Assembly: GCA_032191485.1 (NCBI GenBank)
Contig: JAVDOI010000003.1
Coordinates: 21,559,373-21,623,372 of the forward strand
Direction: 5' to 3'
Source: Leptoclinus maculatus
Taxonomy: Eukaryota; Chordata; Actinopteri; Perciformes; Stichaeidae
Length of the DNA stretch: 64,000 bases
Shown in pieces: positions 34,121 through 48,030 of the stretch. Below the pieces are notes generated by a model, which was not told where the DNA came from, ran no database searches, and saw only the letters and a list, made by a program, of their open reading frames with translations. Made by a program: the position numbers and the translations under genes. Each line of letters starts with the position of its first letter. Within the stretch, counting starts at the first letter, position 1.

Positions 34121-35167
34121 TGCGGGGCAGATTCTGTGGGTAACCTACCAAATAAAAGCCCTCAAATTTAAAAGAATTATTGAAATTGAATTAATTCCTG
34201 CAGTCGAAAAAATTATTCCCATCTTTAGTTACCTTCCATCTTTTCCATATGTAATGGGTGTGGGTTGGACATGGAAAAAGACAACTTAATGGATTGTTTT
34301 CCAAACATTTATTTACTTCTGCAGAAGACAAAATTCAACCCATTGACTGCATTCTGATCTGTTTCTGCACCTCTGCTCCCTCAGCAATAAGTAAAATGAG
34401 AATGTGTGATTTCATTCTTGTTTTTCTTACATTTAGATACATTCTTTTTATATTACAGTATGTACTAAGCTCAGGATGCACATTACTAGACAAGGGATAT
34501 TAAAATTACCAGGAAAATATCTCACCTAAATCATAACAACACATTTCCTCAAAACCATTCAAAACAATATATACAAGAGGAAAAACAGGGACACCTGGTG
34601 GGTAAAGTTAAAAGGTGTGTGGGACTGGGTGACTAAACACAGAAAACTGAAATTATAACAGTACACAAAGGAAAGCACATACTTGCAGAAGTCAATGCAT
34701 GAACACATTAATTGCCTTCTGGTATTTTTCTGAAATTCTGGATCTAAACATGCAAAATAAGTTTACACAAGAAGATGTTTACATCAGCAAATCAGCAAAA
34801 CTTTTATTTTAACGGTTAAAGCTGGGTAACGTTATGATATTAACAGTAAGCAACGTGTCTTAAATGTTACACCCTTCCAATAAAGCACCTTTACGTGGTT
34901 TAGGGCCGTGTGTGTGACCCTGTGACCATGGGAGCTGTGTTGTCAGACCAAGAATTCACTGACAATCTGCAAGAAAAGAGTTGTGGAAGCTGGCCCGAAA
35001 AATGGGAAACCGGGGCCCCTTTCTGGAGCCAGACCTGGGAGTGGAGCTTGCTGGTGAGGGTCTGGTTTCCGGGACATGAGACATATGGTTCGACCAGGAA
35101 CAACTCAAAAAATCTACATTGATCTACTGCTCGGAAGGATATGCGGAGGGGTGATTGGGTAAAAGGG

Positions 35168-38100
35168 CTAAAGGGGATTCTTTCCTGTGTGAGTTTTCAT
35201 GTGTACCTTTAGATCTGCGTTACGCATAAATCTTTTATCACAAATTGAGGAGCTGAAAGGTTTCTCTCCTGTGTGGATTCTCATGTGTCTCTTCAGATCT
35301 CCACTTGTAGAGAAACATTTCTCACATACTGAGCAGATGAAAGGTTTCTCTCCTGTGTGGCTTCTCATGTGTGTCTTCAGATCTCCATTTGCAGCGAAAC
35401 ATTTCTCACATACTGAGCAGCTGAAAGGTTTCTCTCCTGTGTGGATTCTCATGTGTCTCTTCAGAGCTCCACTTATAGCGAAACATTTCTCACATACTGA
35501 GCAGTTGAAAGGTTTCTCTCCTGTGTGGATTCTCATGTGTCTCTTCAGAGCTCCACTTATAGCGAAACATTTCTCACATACTGAGCAGCTGAAAGGTTTC
35601 TCTCCTGTGTGGATTCTCATGTGTCTCTTCAGAGCTCCACTTGTAGCAAAACATTTCTCACATTCTGAGCAGCTGAAAGGTTTCTCTCCTGTGTGGATTC
35701 TCATGTGTCTCTTCAGAGCTCCACTTGTAGAGAAACATTTCTCACATACTGAGCAGCTGAAAGGTTTCTCTCCTGTGTGGCTTCTCATGTGTCTCTTCAG
35801 ATGTCCACTTATAGCAAAACATTTCTCACATACTGAGCAGCTGAAAGGTTTCTCTCCTGTGTGGCTTCTCATGTGCGTCTTCAGATCTCCATTTGAAGCG
35901 AAACATTTCTCACATACTGAGCAGCTGAAAGGTTTCTCTCCTGTGTGGATTCTTATGTGTTTCTGTAAATTTGAACGACGGTTAAAAGATTTCTTACAAA
36001 CTGAGCAGCAGTAAGAATACTTTCCTGTGTGGATTCTCATGTGTCTCTTCAGATTTCCTCTGCTGCCAAATGTTTTCTCACACTCAGAGCATCTAAATAG
36101 TTTCTTACCAGCGCTACATCTTGAATCACTGACAAGGACTTCATCAGGTTTCAAAGAGTTTAAACCTGACTGAGGTTCTCTGGTCTCCTTCCAATCATTA
36201 CTGTCATCAGTGTCAGAAGAGTCTCCAGTCTTGTCATCAGTATCTGGTTCTGGATATCCATCTGGATCCAAGTTCCTGTCTGGTTCTGGTCCTCCACAGT
36301 CCTCTCCATCAGCTTCTGTTTCCATCTGTTCAGTTTGTCTTTGATGAAGCTGTGAGGACTGAGCCTCCTCTTCATCATCTTCAGTCTTCACAGGAGTGAA
36401 TGAGAACTTGACATCAGCCTCCTCCAGCCCTTGAAGCTGCTCTCCCTCCTGACTGGTCCAGAGTTCCTCCTGTTCTTCTTTAATGTGTGGGGGTTCTGGG
36501 TCCTCCTGTTCCTCTTCAATGTGTGGGTGCTCTGGGTCCACCTGTTCCTCTTTAATGTGTGGGGGCTCTGGGTCAACCTGTTCCTCTTTAATGTGTGAGG
36601 GTTCTGGGTCCTCCTGTTCCTCTTTAATGTGTGGGGGCTCTGGGTCCTCCTGGTCCAGACTGGAGCTCCACTCCTGCTGCTCAGGGGGAACCTCTTCTTT
36701 AACCACCAACAGCTGCTGGACGTCTGCAGGAAAACAGTAAACACACACAGAGACGTTACAAAGAAATATTAGTATTGAGCAAATAGTCTCCTGTATATAC
36801 ACTTTTATTTCCTGCCATCATTCCCTCTTACACTCCCTGTGCACAGTTACCAAACAGACATGCCGACACAAATTGTAAAGACAACGCACCAGCAGCAATG
36901 AGGTCATCAATAGTTTACATGGTAAAAAAGTGTGGCACTACCCAACATTGTTAAGAAGTATTCAAAGAACCTGCATCTTCTATAAAGTCCGGCTGAGATT
37001 TGATCATGTGGGCAGTTATAGTTGACTAATGTACGTAAACCTGCCACCGTAGAAACAGTGGATAGAACCTTCAGAAGCAGCCACAACGTAACCGTGGACG
37101 TGCATCATCGGTGCGCTCGTTTCTGAAACAATAGCACTCCACCATGGTAGTCAGACGTAGAGAACATCCATGTAAAGATGAGGAAACTGAAATGTGACAA
37201 CAACCATGACACAATCTGAACTAATAAACTTCTTCTAGAGACCGTCTTCACTCTGAAAAGTGTCTCTGTATTTTCACCGTATTGCTAATATGAGTTAGCA
37301 TACGAGCGCAGTTTGTCGCTAGCTTTACACTACTTTATCTAGTCAATGAAAATATAGCAATAATGTGACATAATCTGTAGTGGAGGGGAGGGCAACCGGC
37401 AAATCAGGAAGAGGGAGATGAGGAAGTGGACCCAGAAGGCCATGGCACAGGCCCTACAGGAGGTGAAATCAGGCAGGCAGCCCAGCAGTTTGGGGTCCCT
37501 AAGTCCAGCCTGAGTGACAGAGTCAGTGGAAGGGTGTCCTCCGACTGTGTCTATGGTCTACACAAACGACTGCACCTCAGTCACCTGCACCTGGTCCACC
37601 TCCTGGCCGAAATAAACTACAACCGTAACACCGGCAAGGTCAAGAGGAACATCACCAAGGCCAGGTTACTGACAGCTCAGGAGATGTCCGACGTCATCGT
37701 GGAGGCGGAGGACCATGCTGCAAGGCGGGAAGCCCAAGCTCTGGCCAGAAGAGACAGAGAGCAGCAGCGGACCGGAGACACCGGCCCCGTCAGCCACTTC
37801 CTCTTCCCTGTCTGGCGGCTCTCGCCCCAGCCGCAGAAGACCAGTGTCCCTCTGGGCTGCTTCAGCCACCAGCTCCGGACTTTCCATCGCCGGTCCCTCA
37901 TCCCGCTCTGCCCCCCCTTGTGCCTCCCACGGTCCCCGGCTGCCCACCAGCAGCACAACATCACCACCGAGCCTGCCTGCTGAGGGACACCGCCACCTTC
38001 CCCTGTCTCTTGGTCAGCGCATACCTATTTTGCATTTTAATTCACGTATAAATCTGAATGTATTAACTATTGTGACGCATAAACATTGTTATGAGTACTG

Positions 38101-38818
38101 CACTGTGTGTTATGATAGTAATTGTTATATACAATATATGTGTACATAATTGTTAAATTCCATACATCCAGCAGGTGGTGGTATACACTCAAATTGAAAT
38201 TAAGGAGCTTTTATAGCACAATTTGGAGTTGTTGAAGCGTGATATCTTATGGTGAAGGACAGAATTACGTTCCCAGATATGTACGGTAATTTTGGCAACT
38301 CTGTAACAAGCGAATATCTCCAAAAAAACAGCAGCACCCAGTGTTTACAACGAGGATAGAAGTTATGCCGGACTTGGACAATAGCGGCGCACGGCTAATT
38401 CACCGGCGTTAGCGTCCTTTAACTTCTCTGGTAAAGGCAAAGCTAACTTTAATAATTAAAACGATATTTAGTTTGAAAGGTACGAAGTTAAACTTTAGTT
38501 TCACACCATTAAATCACCTGAAAACATTACACGATCATTGTTATCAATATTGTAAGTTCATTTTTATTGGAACGTTAGCTAAAAACTGTCCGGATTGGGA
38601 AACAATTCCGTTAGAAGCTGAGAGAACAGATCAGAAGATTCATTGCAACCGAGTCTCACTCCAAACTACATTAAAAGTTATCAGCCGGAGCATGAACAGC
38701 GTTTGAGAACTGAGAGAAGAAATAAAGTGAACCCACGTGCTCTTTGTGTCCGGACTTCCGGGTTGAAAACAGCGTCCAGTAGTTTCCATTGTCGCTCGTT
38801 CTGCTCTTTACTCTCCAT
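35168..38818 (-). CDS. ZNF-6 (class b), C2H2 zinc-finger protein, 11 fingers (last degenerate)
   Basis: Exon 1 is 38818..38737 (short MESKEQNERQ form). Exon 2 is 36723..35168. Total 545 codons. Five acidic 12-mers, one with IEEEQ, then a linker and 11 fingers (residues about 239-539). The finger 1-2 linker is HTGKYSYC. Fingers 5-8 share the helix tail SGALKR (STSGA, ATSGA, AISGA, AISGA), which suggests local finger duplication. The last finger has lost its first zinc-ligand Cys (FSSSICDKRF), so it probably does not fold around zinc. The intron holds the pogo-like relic. Expected nuclear DNA-binding role. Confidence 0.8.
37418..37983 (+). mobile_element. Pogo/Tigger-like remnant, ZNF-6 intron
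   Basis: Third copy of the psq-HTH relic with the same frameshift as 8728..9293. One visible change is EDHAARR for EDRAARR. Confidence 0.58.
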
Positions 38819-38934
38819 TAAACTCTGACTAGCGCGGTGTTGATAACTTCCGTCTCCGTCGGTCTGTTTCCAGGTAGCATGCTAAGCTAACTGCAATAGC
38901 TTTGGAGGCTACCGGGAGATGAGATGAGTCTTCT

Positions 38935-40770
38935 TCTTCTTCTTGTTTGAGGTTTATTGGCGGCTGGCAAACAATGAATTGGTGCATTACCGCCACCAAC
39001 TGGTATGGAGTGTGGATCAGGATGTCTAATAGGCTACTTATATAAAAATTTAAATTCAAAAGGAAAAGAAAAACAAAACAAAACAAAACAAAACAACGGG
39101 CTCATACTTTCTTAATAATATTAATTTATCTAAGATATTGAAATAATACTTGATAACACTCACTTTTTGAGTTCTTTTGCAGAATATCCACTATATCCAA
39201 CCGTACCTTCATCTTACCGAGGTCTCCAATCAGCTGCCCTCTTTCCTGCTCATATTTTTGACATTGTACAATTACATGTTCTATTGTTTCCTCTTGCCCA
39301 CAATAGTCGCATTTTCCTGTTTCGTGTTTACCTATTTTTTTAAGCATACCGTTTAGGCCTGTATGTCCAAATCTAAGCCTTGATATTACCGTTTCCTCTC
39401 TCCTGTTCCTTCCTGCACATCTCATTTCTCCCACTTTCCTCTGAACTCTGTAAAACCATCGCCCTTTCCTGTCTTCTTCCCATTGCTTCTGCCACCTTTC
39501 CTTCAACCTCTGTTTAATAATACTTTTTGTTTCTGATTTACTGAAGCTGACTGCAACATTAGTGGAGCTATTTTTTGTGAATATGACTGTCAGACCCATC
39601 ATTTGAATTCTGTATAATGTTTGTTGTATTTCTTTAAGGATGTCTGGTCTACTGTCTGAATGGCTGTTCTGTAAGCTGGCTAATGATGAACTTGAGTCTG
39701 AACAAATGATTGCCCTCAATGGTCTTGTGTCCTCTATCCACTGTAGTGCTAACATCTTCTTCTTCTTCTTCTTCTTCTACTACTTCTTCTTCTTCTTTCA
39801 GTTTATTGGCAGACTACAAACCAACGTGTAAGGTGCATACCGCCACCTAGTGGACCAGAGTGTGTAATATCATGACTTTATGACAGTTATCATTTAAACA
39901 CAATAATAATGTTATTTATAAATTAAAGAAAATTATTTAAAAAGAACAATTATAATAATCTTCAAATAGAAGTTATATTGTTGATATTAAACCCGTTCCA
40001 TTCATAAATTAAATGAAGCCCTTTTAAGCTGAACTTGTTTGTCCCCTATCTCTAACAGTCCTTTGATGCTCCACTCCCTTCCTAAATCTATCACTCTGCC
40101 CTTCAGTCTTTCTCTTTCCACACTGAACTTCCTCCACTCTATCAGCACACGTCTCACTGATGCACACCGTCACTCCATCTTGAGGGTTTCAACAGCACAG
40201 AACTTAACCCCAGATATTAATGAACTGGCAGCTGAAAAAAATGCCAAACATCTAGCTCTGGTGCATATGCATAAAAGAATGCAGCCTATTTCTTTTTGCA
40301 CTTTCTCCAATATCCATTCTATCCTGTTTATTAAATGTTGACCCTCTTTGTCCCTCAACGTAGTACCAATTTTTAATTTTGGCCCTCTCTGTGATTGAGT
40401 TTGACACCCCTGCTCTAGACCTATAAGTTCCTAGCCTCTGGCAATCACCCTCTAACCATTTCTCTGCATTCCCATCATATCCTATGAAAATAAATCCCTG
40501 TGTTCCTTCAGAAAGCTAACAGTACCCTCACCTGTGCTCCCTCACCCATGCTCAGTACTCCTTTTAATGTGCATTCATGCACCCCTTTTTTGCCACATTC
40601 GGTTGATTCTTTTCCCCAAATAATACACTTGACGTCTGCTTTACTGACACTAATGTGCATATCTGTGTTTCCTTTCTTTAAAGCCCTCTTTGCCAACTCA
40701 TCCACCCTCTCATTCCCACTCATCCCTACATACGCTGGAACCCACAGGAATCTAACTGGACCTCCCTGAT
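38935..40770 (-). mobile_element. Nested LINE block upstream of ZNF-6
   Basis: Third copy of the block: truncated LINE with 209-codon ORF (39755..39126), second LINE tail (TTC/CTACTAC at 39,757-39,798), hAT-like end and RNase H C-terminal piece. Confidence 0.65.
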
Positions 40771-40809
40771 TAGTTATTCTTCTGGTTGACTGGAGGACTT
40801 CATGCAGTA

Positions 40810-41015
40810 TATGGGGCGACTGTGGTAGAGCAGGGTCGAATAAGAGGATCAGCGGTTCGATTCCCCGGCTCCGCTAGTCCATGTCAATGTGTCCTCGATG
40901 CCTACAGTTTATGAATGTTCTATGAATGTTAGTTAGTCCTGATGGGCAGGTGGCACCTTGCATGCTAGCCCCTGCTACCAAAGCTCAACACAAGTACAGT
41001 CCATTTATCATGACA
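40810..41015 (+). repeat. tRNA-derived repeat, third copy
   Basis: Copy of 12115..12335, B box 40854..40864, with a small deletion (catttatcttgac becomes catgac) near 41,010. Confidence 0.53.
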
Positions 41016-41039
41016 GCTTTTGAATGAAAAGACATTAAA

Positions 41040-41420
41040 CTTGCTATAGAGCTGAAGATGAGTCTGAGCAAATCAACACCTTTTCCTGTCTAGTTATTTC
41101 CACCCATCATAGTAAAACCAGCACTGCCATTATCTCCACTGTGTAAACCCCAAAATTAGTGGATGTTCTTCTGTTGATTCCTCTTCCTTTAGCTGGTGTT
41201 GTCGTAAACTACCGAGGGGCTTATCCTCCGATCAAACACTTCAGATTCTCTTGCAATGTCATTGTCTACCCGACCAAAGTGATCCCTGACTCCTCCCACT
41301 CTCCCAGACCACCTGCAACGCTCTTTTTGTAGGGTGAGAATCATTGTGTCCCTGTAAATTAGCCCAGTAGTTTGCCATCAGTTGCTTTCTCCTTAAATCC
41401 AGCGGCGTGTCTCCCATTTT
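41040..41420 (-). mobile_element. I-clade LINE relic, deletion form
   Basis: Same relic as 12350..12735. An LTR-like copy follows (about 41,450..41,650) and the ZNF-7 3' flank to 42,471. Confidence 0.55.
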
Positions 41421-42471
41421 TAACTGCGGGGCAGATTCTGTGGGTAACCTACCAAATAAAAGCCCTCAAATTTAAAAGAATTATTGAAATTGAATTAATT
41501 CCTGCAGTCGAAAAAATTATTCCCATCTTTAGTTACCTTCCATCTTTTCCATATGTAATGGGTGTGGGTTGGACATGGAAAAAGACAACTCAATGGATTG
41601 TTTTCCAAACATTTATTTACTTCTGCAGAAGACAAAATTCAACCCATTGACTGCATTCTGATCTGTTTCTGCACCTCTGCTCCCTCAGCAATAAGTGAAA
41701 TGAGAATGTGTGATTTAATTCTTGTTGTTTTACATTTAGATACATTCTTTTGATATTACAGTATGTACTAAGCTCAGGATGAACATTACTAGACAAGGGA
41801 TATTTAAATTACCGGGAAAATATCTCACCTAAATCATAACACCACATTTCCTCAAAACCATTCAAAACAATATATACAAGAGGAAAAACAGGGACACCTG
41901 GTGGGTAAAGTTAAAAGGTGTGTGGGACTGGGTGACTAAACACAGAGAACTGAAATTATAACAGTACACAAAGGAAAACACATACTTGCAGAAGTCAATG
42001 CATGAACACATTAATTGCCTTCTGGTATTTTTCTGAAATTCTGGATCTAAACATGCAAAATAACTTTACACAAGAAGATGTTTACATCAGCAAATCAGCA
42101 AAACTTTTATTTTAATGGTTAAAGCTGGGTAACATTATGATATTAACAGTAAGCAACGTGTCTTAAATGTTACACCCTTCCAATAAAGCACCTTTACATG
42201 GTTTAGGGCCGTGTGTGTGACCCTGTGACCCTGGGAGCTGTGTTCTCAGACCAAGAATTCACTGACAATCTGCCAGAAAAGAGTTGTGGAAGCTGGCCCG
42301 AAAAATGGGAAACCCGGGGCCCCTTTCTGGAGCCAGACCTGGGAGTGGAGCTTGCTGGTGAGGGTCTGGTTTCCGGGACACGAGACATATGGTTCGACCA
42401 GGAACAACCCAAAAAATCTACATTGATCTACTGCTCAGAAGGATATGCGGAGGGGTGATTGGGTAGAAGGG

Positions 42472-45400
42472 CTAAAGGGGATTCTTTCCTGTGTGAGTTT
42501 TCATGTGTACCTTTAGACTTCTGTAGTACCTAAATATTTTATCACAAACTGAGCACCTGAAAGGTTTCTCTCCTGTGTGGATTCTCATGTGTATCTGTAA
42601 ATTTGAACACTGGTGAAAAGATTTCTTGCAAACTGAGCAGCTGTAAGGTTTCTCTCCTGTGTGGATTCTCATGTGTATCTTCAGATCTCCACTTATAGCG
42701 AAACATTTCTCACATACTGAGCAGCTGAAAGGTTTCTCTCCTGTGTGGATTCTCATGTGTGTCTTTAGAACTCCACTTAAAGCGAAACATTTCTCACATA
42801 CTGAGCAGCTGAAAGGTTTCTCTCCTGTGTGAGTTTTCATGTGTACCTTTAGAGCTGCGTTGCGCTTAAATCTTTTATCACAAATTGAGCAGCTGAAAGG
42901 TTTCTCTCCTGTGTGGATTCTCATGTGTCTCTTCACTTCATAACTTCTAGCGAAAACTTTCTCACATACTGTGCAGCTGAAAGGTTTCTCTCCTGTGTGG
43001 ATTCTCATGTGTTTCTGTAAATTTGAACACTGGTGAAAAGATTTCTTGCAAACTGAGCAGCTGTAAGGTTTCTCTCCTGTGTGGATTCTCATGTGTATCT
43101 TCAGATCTCCACTTATAGCGAAACATTTCTCACATACTGAGCAGCTGAAAGGTTTCTCTCCTGTGTGGATTCTCATGTGTGTCTTTAGAACTCCACTTAA
43201 AGCGAAACATTTCTCACAAATTGAGCAGCTGAAAGGTTTCTCGCCTGTGTGGATTCTCATGTGTGTCTTTAGAACTACACTTCTCGCGAAACCTTTCTCA
43301 CATACTGAGCAGCTGAAAGGTTTCTCTCCTGTGTGAGTTTTCATGTGTACCTTTAGACCTGCGTTGCGCATAAATCTTTTATCACAAATTGAGCAGCTGA
43401 AAGGTTTCTCTCCTGTGTGGATTCTCATGTGTTTCTGTAAATTTGAGCACTGGTGAAAAGATTTCTTGCAAACTGAGCAGCTGTAAGGTTTCTCTCCTGT
43501 GTGGATTCTCATGTGTGTCTTTAGAACTCCACTTAAAGCGAAACATTTCTCACATACTGAGCAGCTGAAAGGTTTCTCTCCTGTGTGAGTTTTCATGTGT
43601 ACCTTTAGAGCTGCGTTGCGCTTAAATCTTTCATCACAAATTGAGCAGCTGAAAGGTTTCTCTCCTGTGTGGATTCTCATGTGTCTCTTCACTTCATAAC
43701 TTCTAGCGAAAACTTTCTCACATACTGTGCAGCTGAAAGGTTTCTCTCCTGTGTGGATTCTCATGTGTCTCTTTAGAACTCCACTTCTCGCGTAACATTT
43801 CTCACATAGTGAGCAGCTGAAAGGTTTCTCTCCTGTGTGGATTCTCATGTGTGTCTTTAGATCGCCACTTATAGCAAAACATTTCTCACATACTGAGCAG
43901 CTGAAAGGTTTCTCTCCTGTGTGGATTCTCATGTGTGTCTTTAGAACTACACTTCTCGCGAAACCTTTCTCACATACTGAGCAGCTGAAAGGTTTCTCTC
44001 CTGTGTGAGTTTTCATGTGTACCTTTAGAGCTGCGTTGCGCATAAATCTTTTATCACAAATTGAGCAGCTGTAAGGTTGCTCTCCTGTGTGGATTCTCAT
44101 GTGTGTCTTCAGATTTCCTCTGGTGCCAAATGTTTTCTCACACTCAGAGCATCTAAATAGTTTCTTACCAGCGCTACATCTTGAATCACTGACAAGGACT
44201 TCATCAGGTTTCAAAGAGTTTAAACCTGACTGAGGTTCTCTGGTCTCCTTCCAATCATTACTGTCATCAGTGTCAGAAGAGTCTCCAGTCTTGTCATCAG
44301 TATCTGGTTCTGGATATCTATCTGGATCTAAGTTCCTGTCTGGTTCTGGTCCTCCACAGTCCTCTCCATCAGCTTCTGTTTCCATCTGTTCAGTTTGTCT
44401 TTGATGAAGCTGTGAGGACTGAGCCTCCTCTTCATCATCTTCAGTCTTCACAGGAGTGAATGAGAACTTGACATCAGCCTCCTCCAGCCCTTGAAGCTGC
44501 TCTCCCTCCTGACTGGTGCAGAGTTCCTCCGGTTCTTCTTTAATGTGTGGGGGCTCTGGGTCCTCCTGTTCCTCTTTAATGTGTGGGGGCTCTGGGTCTT
44601 CCTGGTCCAGACTGGAGCTCCACTCCTGCTGCTCAGGGGGAACCTCTTCTTTAACCACCAACAGCTGCTGGACGTCTGCAGGAAAATAGTAAACACACAC
44701 AGAGACGTTACAAAGAAATATTAGTATTGAGCAAATAGTCTCCTGTACATACACTTTTTGTTCCTGCCATCATTCCCTCTTACACTCCCTGTGCACAGTT
44801 ACCAAACAGACATGCCGACACAAATTGTAAAGACACAACACACCAGCAGCAATGAGGTCATCAATAGTTTACATGGCATAAAAGGTGTGGCGCTACCCAA
44901 CATTGTTAAGAAGTATTCAAAGAACCTGCATCCTCTATAAAGTCCGGCTGAGATTTTATCACGTGGGCAGTTATAGTTGACTAATGTACGTAAACCTGCC
45001 ACCGTAGAAACAGTGGATAGAACCTTCAGAAGCAGCCACAACGTAACCGTGGACGTGCATCATCGGTGCGCTCTGTTTCTGAACCAATAGCACTCCACCT
45101 TGGTAGTCAGACGTAGAGAACATCCATGTAAAGACGATGAAACTGAAATGTGACAATAACAACAATGACACAATCTGAACGAATAAACTTTGTCTAGACT
45201 GCCCTCGGGAACCTATAGGTCAAGGTAGAACCACCCCCCCCCCCCCCTCCTCCTACACACAAACACAAAGTTATTGTATCATTTTACAAATAAAAAAATC
45301 TTCTACATTATACAAAAGCACATTTTTCTATAATAACTTTTGTAGTATAACCAGGAGGAAGCCATTGGTGTATGAAATAATTTTGGTCATGCTACACTTT

Positions 45401-46558
45401 GTAACAGTGAAGTTATTGAATATTTATCACATTAAAAATTAGCCAAAATGATGCAGAAGCATTTTTTTTTCTAAAATAAGCATAGTAGTATAACCAAGAA
45501 GAGACTATTGATGTATGAAATGTATTTGGTTACAGTTCACTGCATGACAATGAAGCTATTGAATATTTTTGCAGTATGTCTTTTCAGCATTGATCTTTAT
45601 AGACTCGTCTCATGAGGATGTAGCTCCTTGTCCACCCTACTACGGTCACAGAGGGGCATTGTTTGTGTTTTAACAATGTTTCGCTAAAGAGTTATTGATA
45701 CGGAAAACCTGAATCTTTGAATACCTTTCCAACTTTGCCGAACTTTTAAAGACAATCAATTATTATGTTGAATTACCACCCGGCCCTAACATAACCTGTT
45801 GGTGCATTTGGGTATCGTTGCAGCTGAGCGGCTGATTAGGCTCAACAGATGAGAGGTTAACGTCATGTTGCCTTAGTGGTATCAGAGTAGTACACAAGTA
45901 CATCACAAGTACATCAGCACAGCATCAGACCTGATACACGAATACTGGTACCGGTGCATCCCTGCATTAGAACACAAGTAAATCTGAGCTATCAATGTGG
46001 TCTGATGTGATGAAATGTTCATACACAATATATGGAACTAAAGACATTACTATGTATTATATTATCTGGTTCCAGAGTATCAATGGAACCAGATAATATA
46101 ATAATGTAATCAACTCTTAAGTGACCATGAACATATGAACCGCTTTAGAATTCAACAAGCTGCAAAATCCACGTGGTGTCATCAAAGAGAACAAACTTGT
46201 GCTTTAAGTTTAAATGTGTTCTGTCATCTAGAAGCTGAGAGAACAGATCAGAAGAAGAAGAAAAAGATTCATTGCAACAGAGTCTCACTCCAAACTACAT
46301 AGAAAGTTATCAGCCGGAGCATGAACAGCGTTTGAGAACTGAGAGAAGAAATAAAGTGAACCCACGTGCTCTTTGTATCCGGACTTCAGGGTTGAAAACA
46401 GCGTCCAGTAGTTTCTGTTGTCGCTCGTTCTGCTCTTTTAAACGAGAACGTTCCTCCTCGTACTCTGCTATCGTTCTTTCAAACAGACCAAATATCTCTT
46501 CAGCAGCCGCAGTTAGTCGCTGGTTGACTAAACATCTCAGCATTTGGACTTTAGACAT
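42472..46558 (-). CDS. ZNF-7 (class c), C2H2 zinc-finger protein, 20 fingers
   Basis: Exon 1 is 46558..46366 (full MSKVQ exon, donor GCAC|GTGGGT). Exon 2 is 44675..42472. Total 798 codons, fully open. Two acidic 12-mers, a linker, then 20 fingers (residues about 240-792) with canonical TGEKPF/Y linkers. Finger types recur in order: RSYE-RNAA-LSGV-QCSN (6-9), RNAG-RSVV-LSGV-ISGD-QCSN (10-14), RSYE-RNAA-LSGV-ISGD-QCSN (15-19), so the array grew by copying multi-finger blocks. It shares its first finger and last finger type (YYRS, with intact Phe) with ZNF-4. It is the longest gene in the cluster and the nearest to its right edge. Expected nuclear DNA-binding role with a long recognition site. 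Confidence 0.87.
46055..46103. repeat. Intronic hairpin (19-bp stem), ZNF-7 copy
   Basis: Perfect arms at 46055..46073 and 46085..46103, left of the empty TTAA site at about 46,117. Confidence 0.88.
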
Positions 46559-46866
46559 CTTCACTAAACCACAGAAACCTTTCCTCCAGACAAACTCCTC
46601 ACCCTGACCTGCGCTATGTTACTAGGTTACGTTCGGGTCCGTCTACTTGCTGCTAGCATGCTAACTTCATTAGCTCCGTAGGACACCAGGAAACAATCTA
46701 CCAGCAACAGAAACGTTTCCCCCAAGACACACTCCGTTAAAAACACCGTTTACTCTCATTAAACTCTGACTAGCGCTGTGTTGATAACTTCCGTCCCCGT
46801 CGGTCTGTTTCCAGATAGCATGCTAAGCTAACTGCAGTAGCTTTGTAGGCTACCGGGAGACGAGTC

Positions 46867-48030
46867 TTCTTCTTCTTCTTTCAGTTTAATGGCGGACTAC
46901 AAACCAACGTTTAAGATGCATACCGCCACCTAGTGGACCAGAGTGTATAACATCATGACTTTATTACAGTTATCATTTAAACACAATAATAATGTAATTT
47001 ATAAATTAAATTAAATCATAAAAAATATAAAATTAGAAGAAAAATTATAATAAACTTCAAATAGAAGTTATATTGTTGATATTAAACCCGTTCCATTCAT
47101 AAATTAAATGAAGCCCTTTTAAGCTGAACTTGTTTGTCCCCTTATCTCTAACAGTCCTTTGATGCTCCACTCCCTTCCTAAATCTATCACTCTGCCCTTC
47201 AGTCTTTCTCTTTCCACACTGAACTTCCTCCACTCTATCAGCACATGTTCAACACTTTCTTTACAGTTGCATATCTCACATTTATCCCACTCTGTCTTTT
47301 TCATGATGTATAAGGTGTCATTGAGTCCTGTATGTCCTAACCTTAATCTACTGAAAGTAACATCTTCTTTTATACTTTTACTTCTATCACTTCTCACTGA
47401 ATTTTGTTATCATTTCTACCCTTATTGTCATTATTCCAAATTTCCTACCAAGATGTAATAATTCTTCGCTGTATTACTGATTTTGCTTCTGACCTCCCAA
47501 AACAAATTTCTAAAATATAATTTTTGTTTAATGCTCTTTTGGCAAGTTTATCTGCAATCTCATTTCCCTCTATTCCAACACGAGCCGGTACCCAACAGAG
47601 ATGTCCATCTATTCCTAAATGTTGTGAGTTCAGTAATGACGTATGAACTTCAGTTAAAAGATCCTCTCGTACTGTTTGACCGGATTGTATACTTTGTGTT
47701 GCAGCTGCAGAATCTCAACATATAACTACTTTCATTGGTTTAACCTCCTCCACCCACTGAAGACTGATGATTACTGCTGTCAGCTCGGCTGTGTACACGG
47801 ATAACCTGAAGAATTTAACTGTTTCACTTTCCTGTTAATGTCCCATCCAAAGCTTTTACCAGAGAATGTCGAGTACTCCCAACAATTGTACAGGACAGTC
47901 GATGCTATATTTCCGTTAAATCCACCCTGAGTTCTAATCCAGTGTGATAGTGCTAACTTAGTTCTCCTCACATGTAATGGCAGTTCCCTGGATTCCACCA
48001 GCAATGCATTAATGGGTGTGGTTTTGACTC
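46867..48030 (-). mobile_element. I-clade LINE, 5'-truncated, with 13-bp target duplication
   Basis: Minus strand, in order: connector (LPLHVRRTKLALSHWIRTQG), RNase H (YTAELTAVIISLQWVEE; WVPARVGIEGNEIADKLAKR), C-terminal knuckle (CEICNCKESVEHVL; the next Cys is Trp), 3' UTR with CCGCCACCTAGTGG and a short (GAA)n tail (TTC at 46867..46881). A stop replaces the residue before the catalytic DS and the frame shifts, so it is dead. The flanks CGGGAGACGAGTC (46854..46866) and CGGGAGATGAGTC (48030..48042) are a target duplication with one mismatch. Confidence 0.8.
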
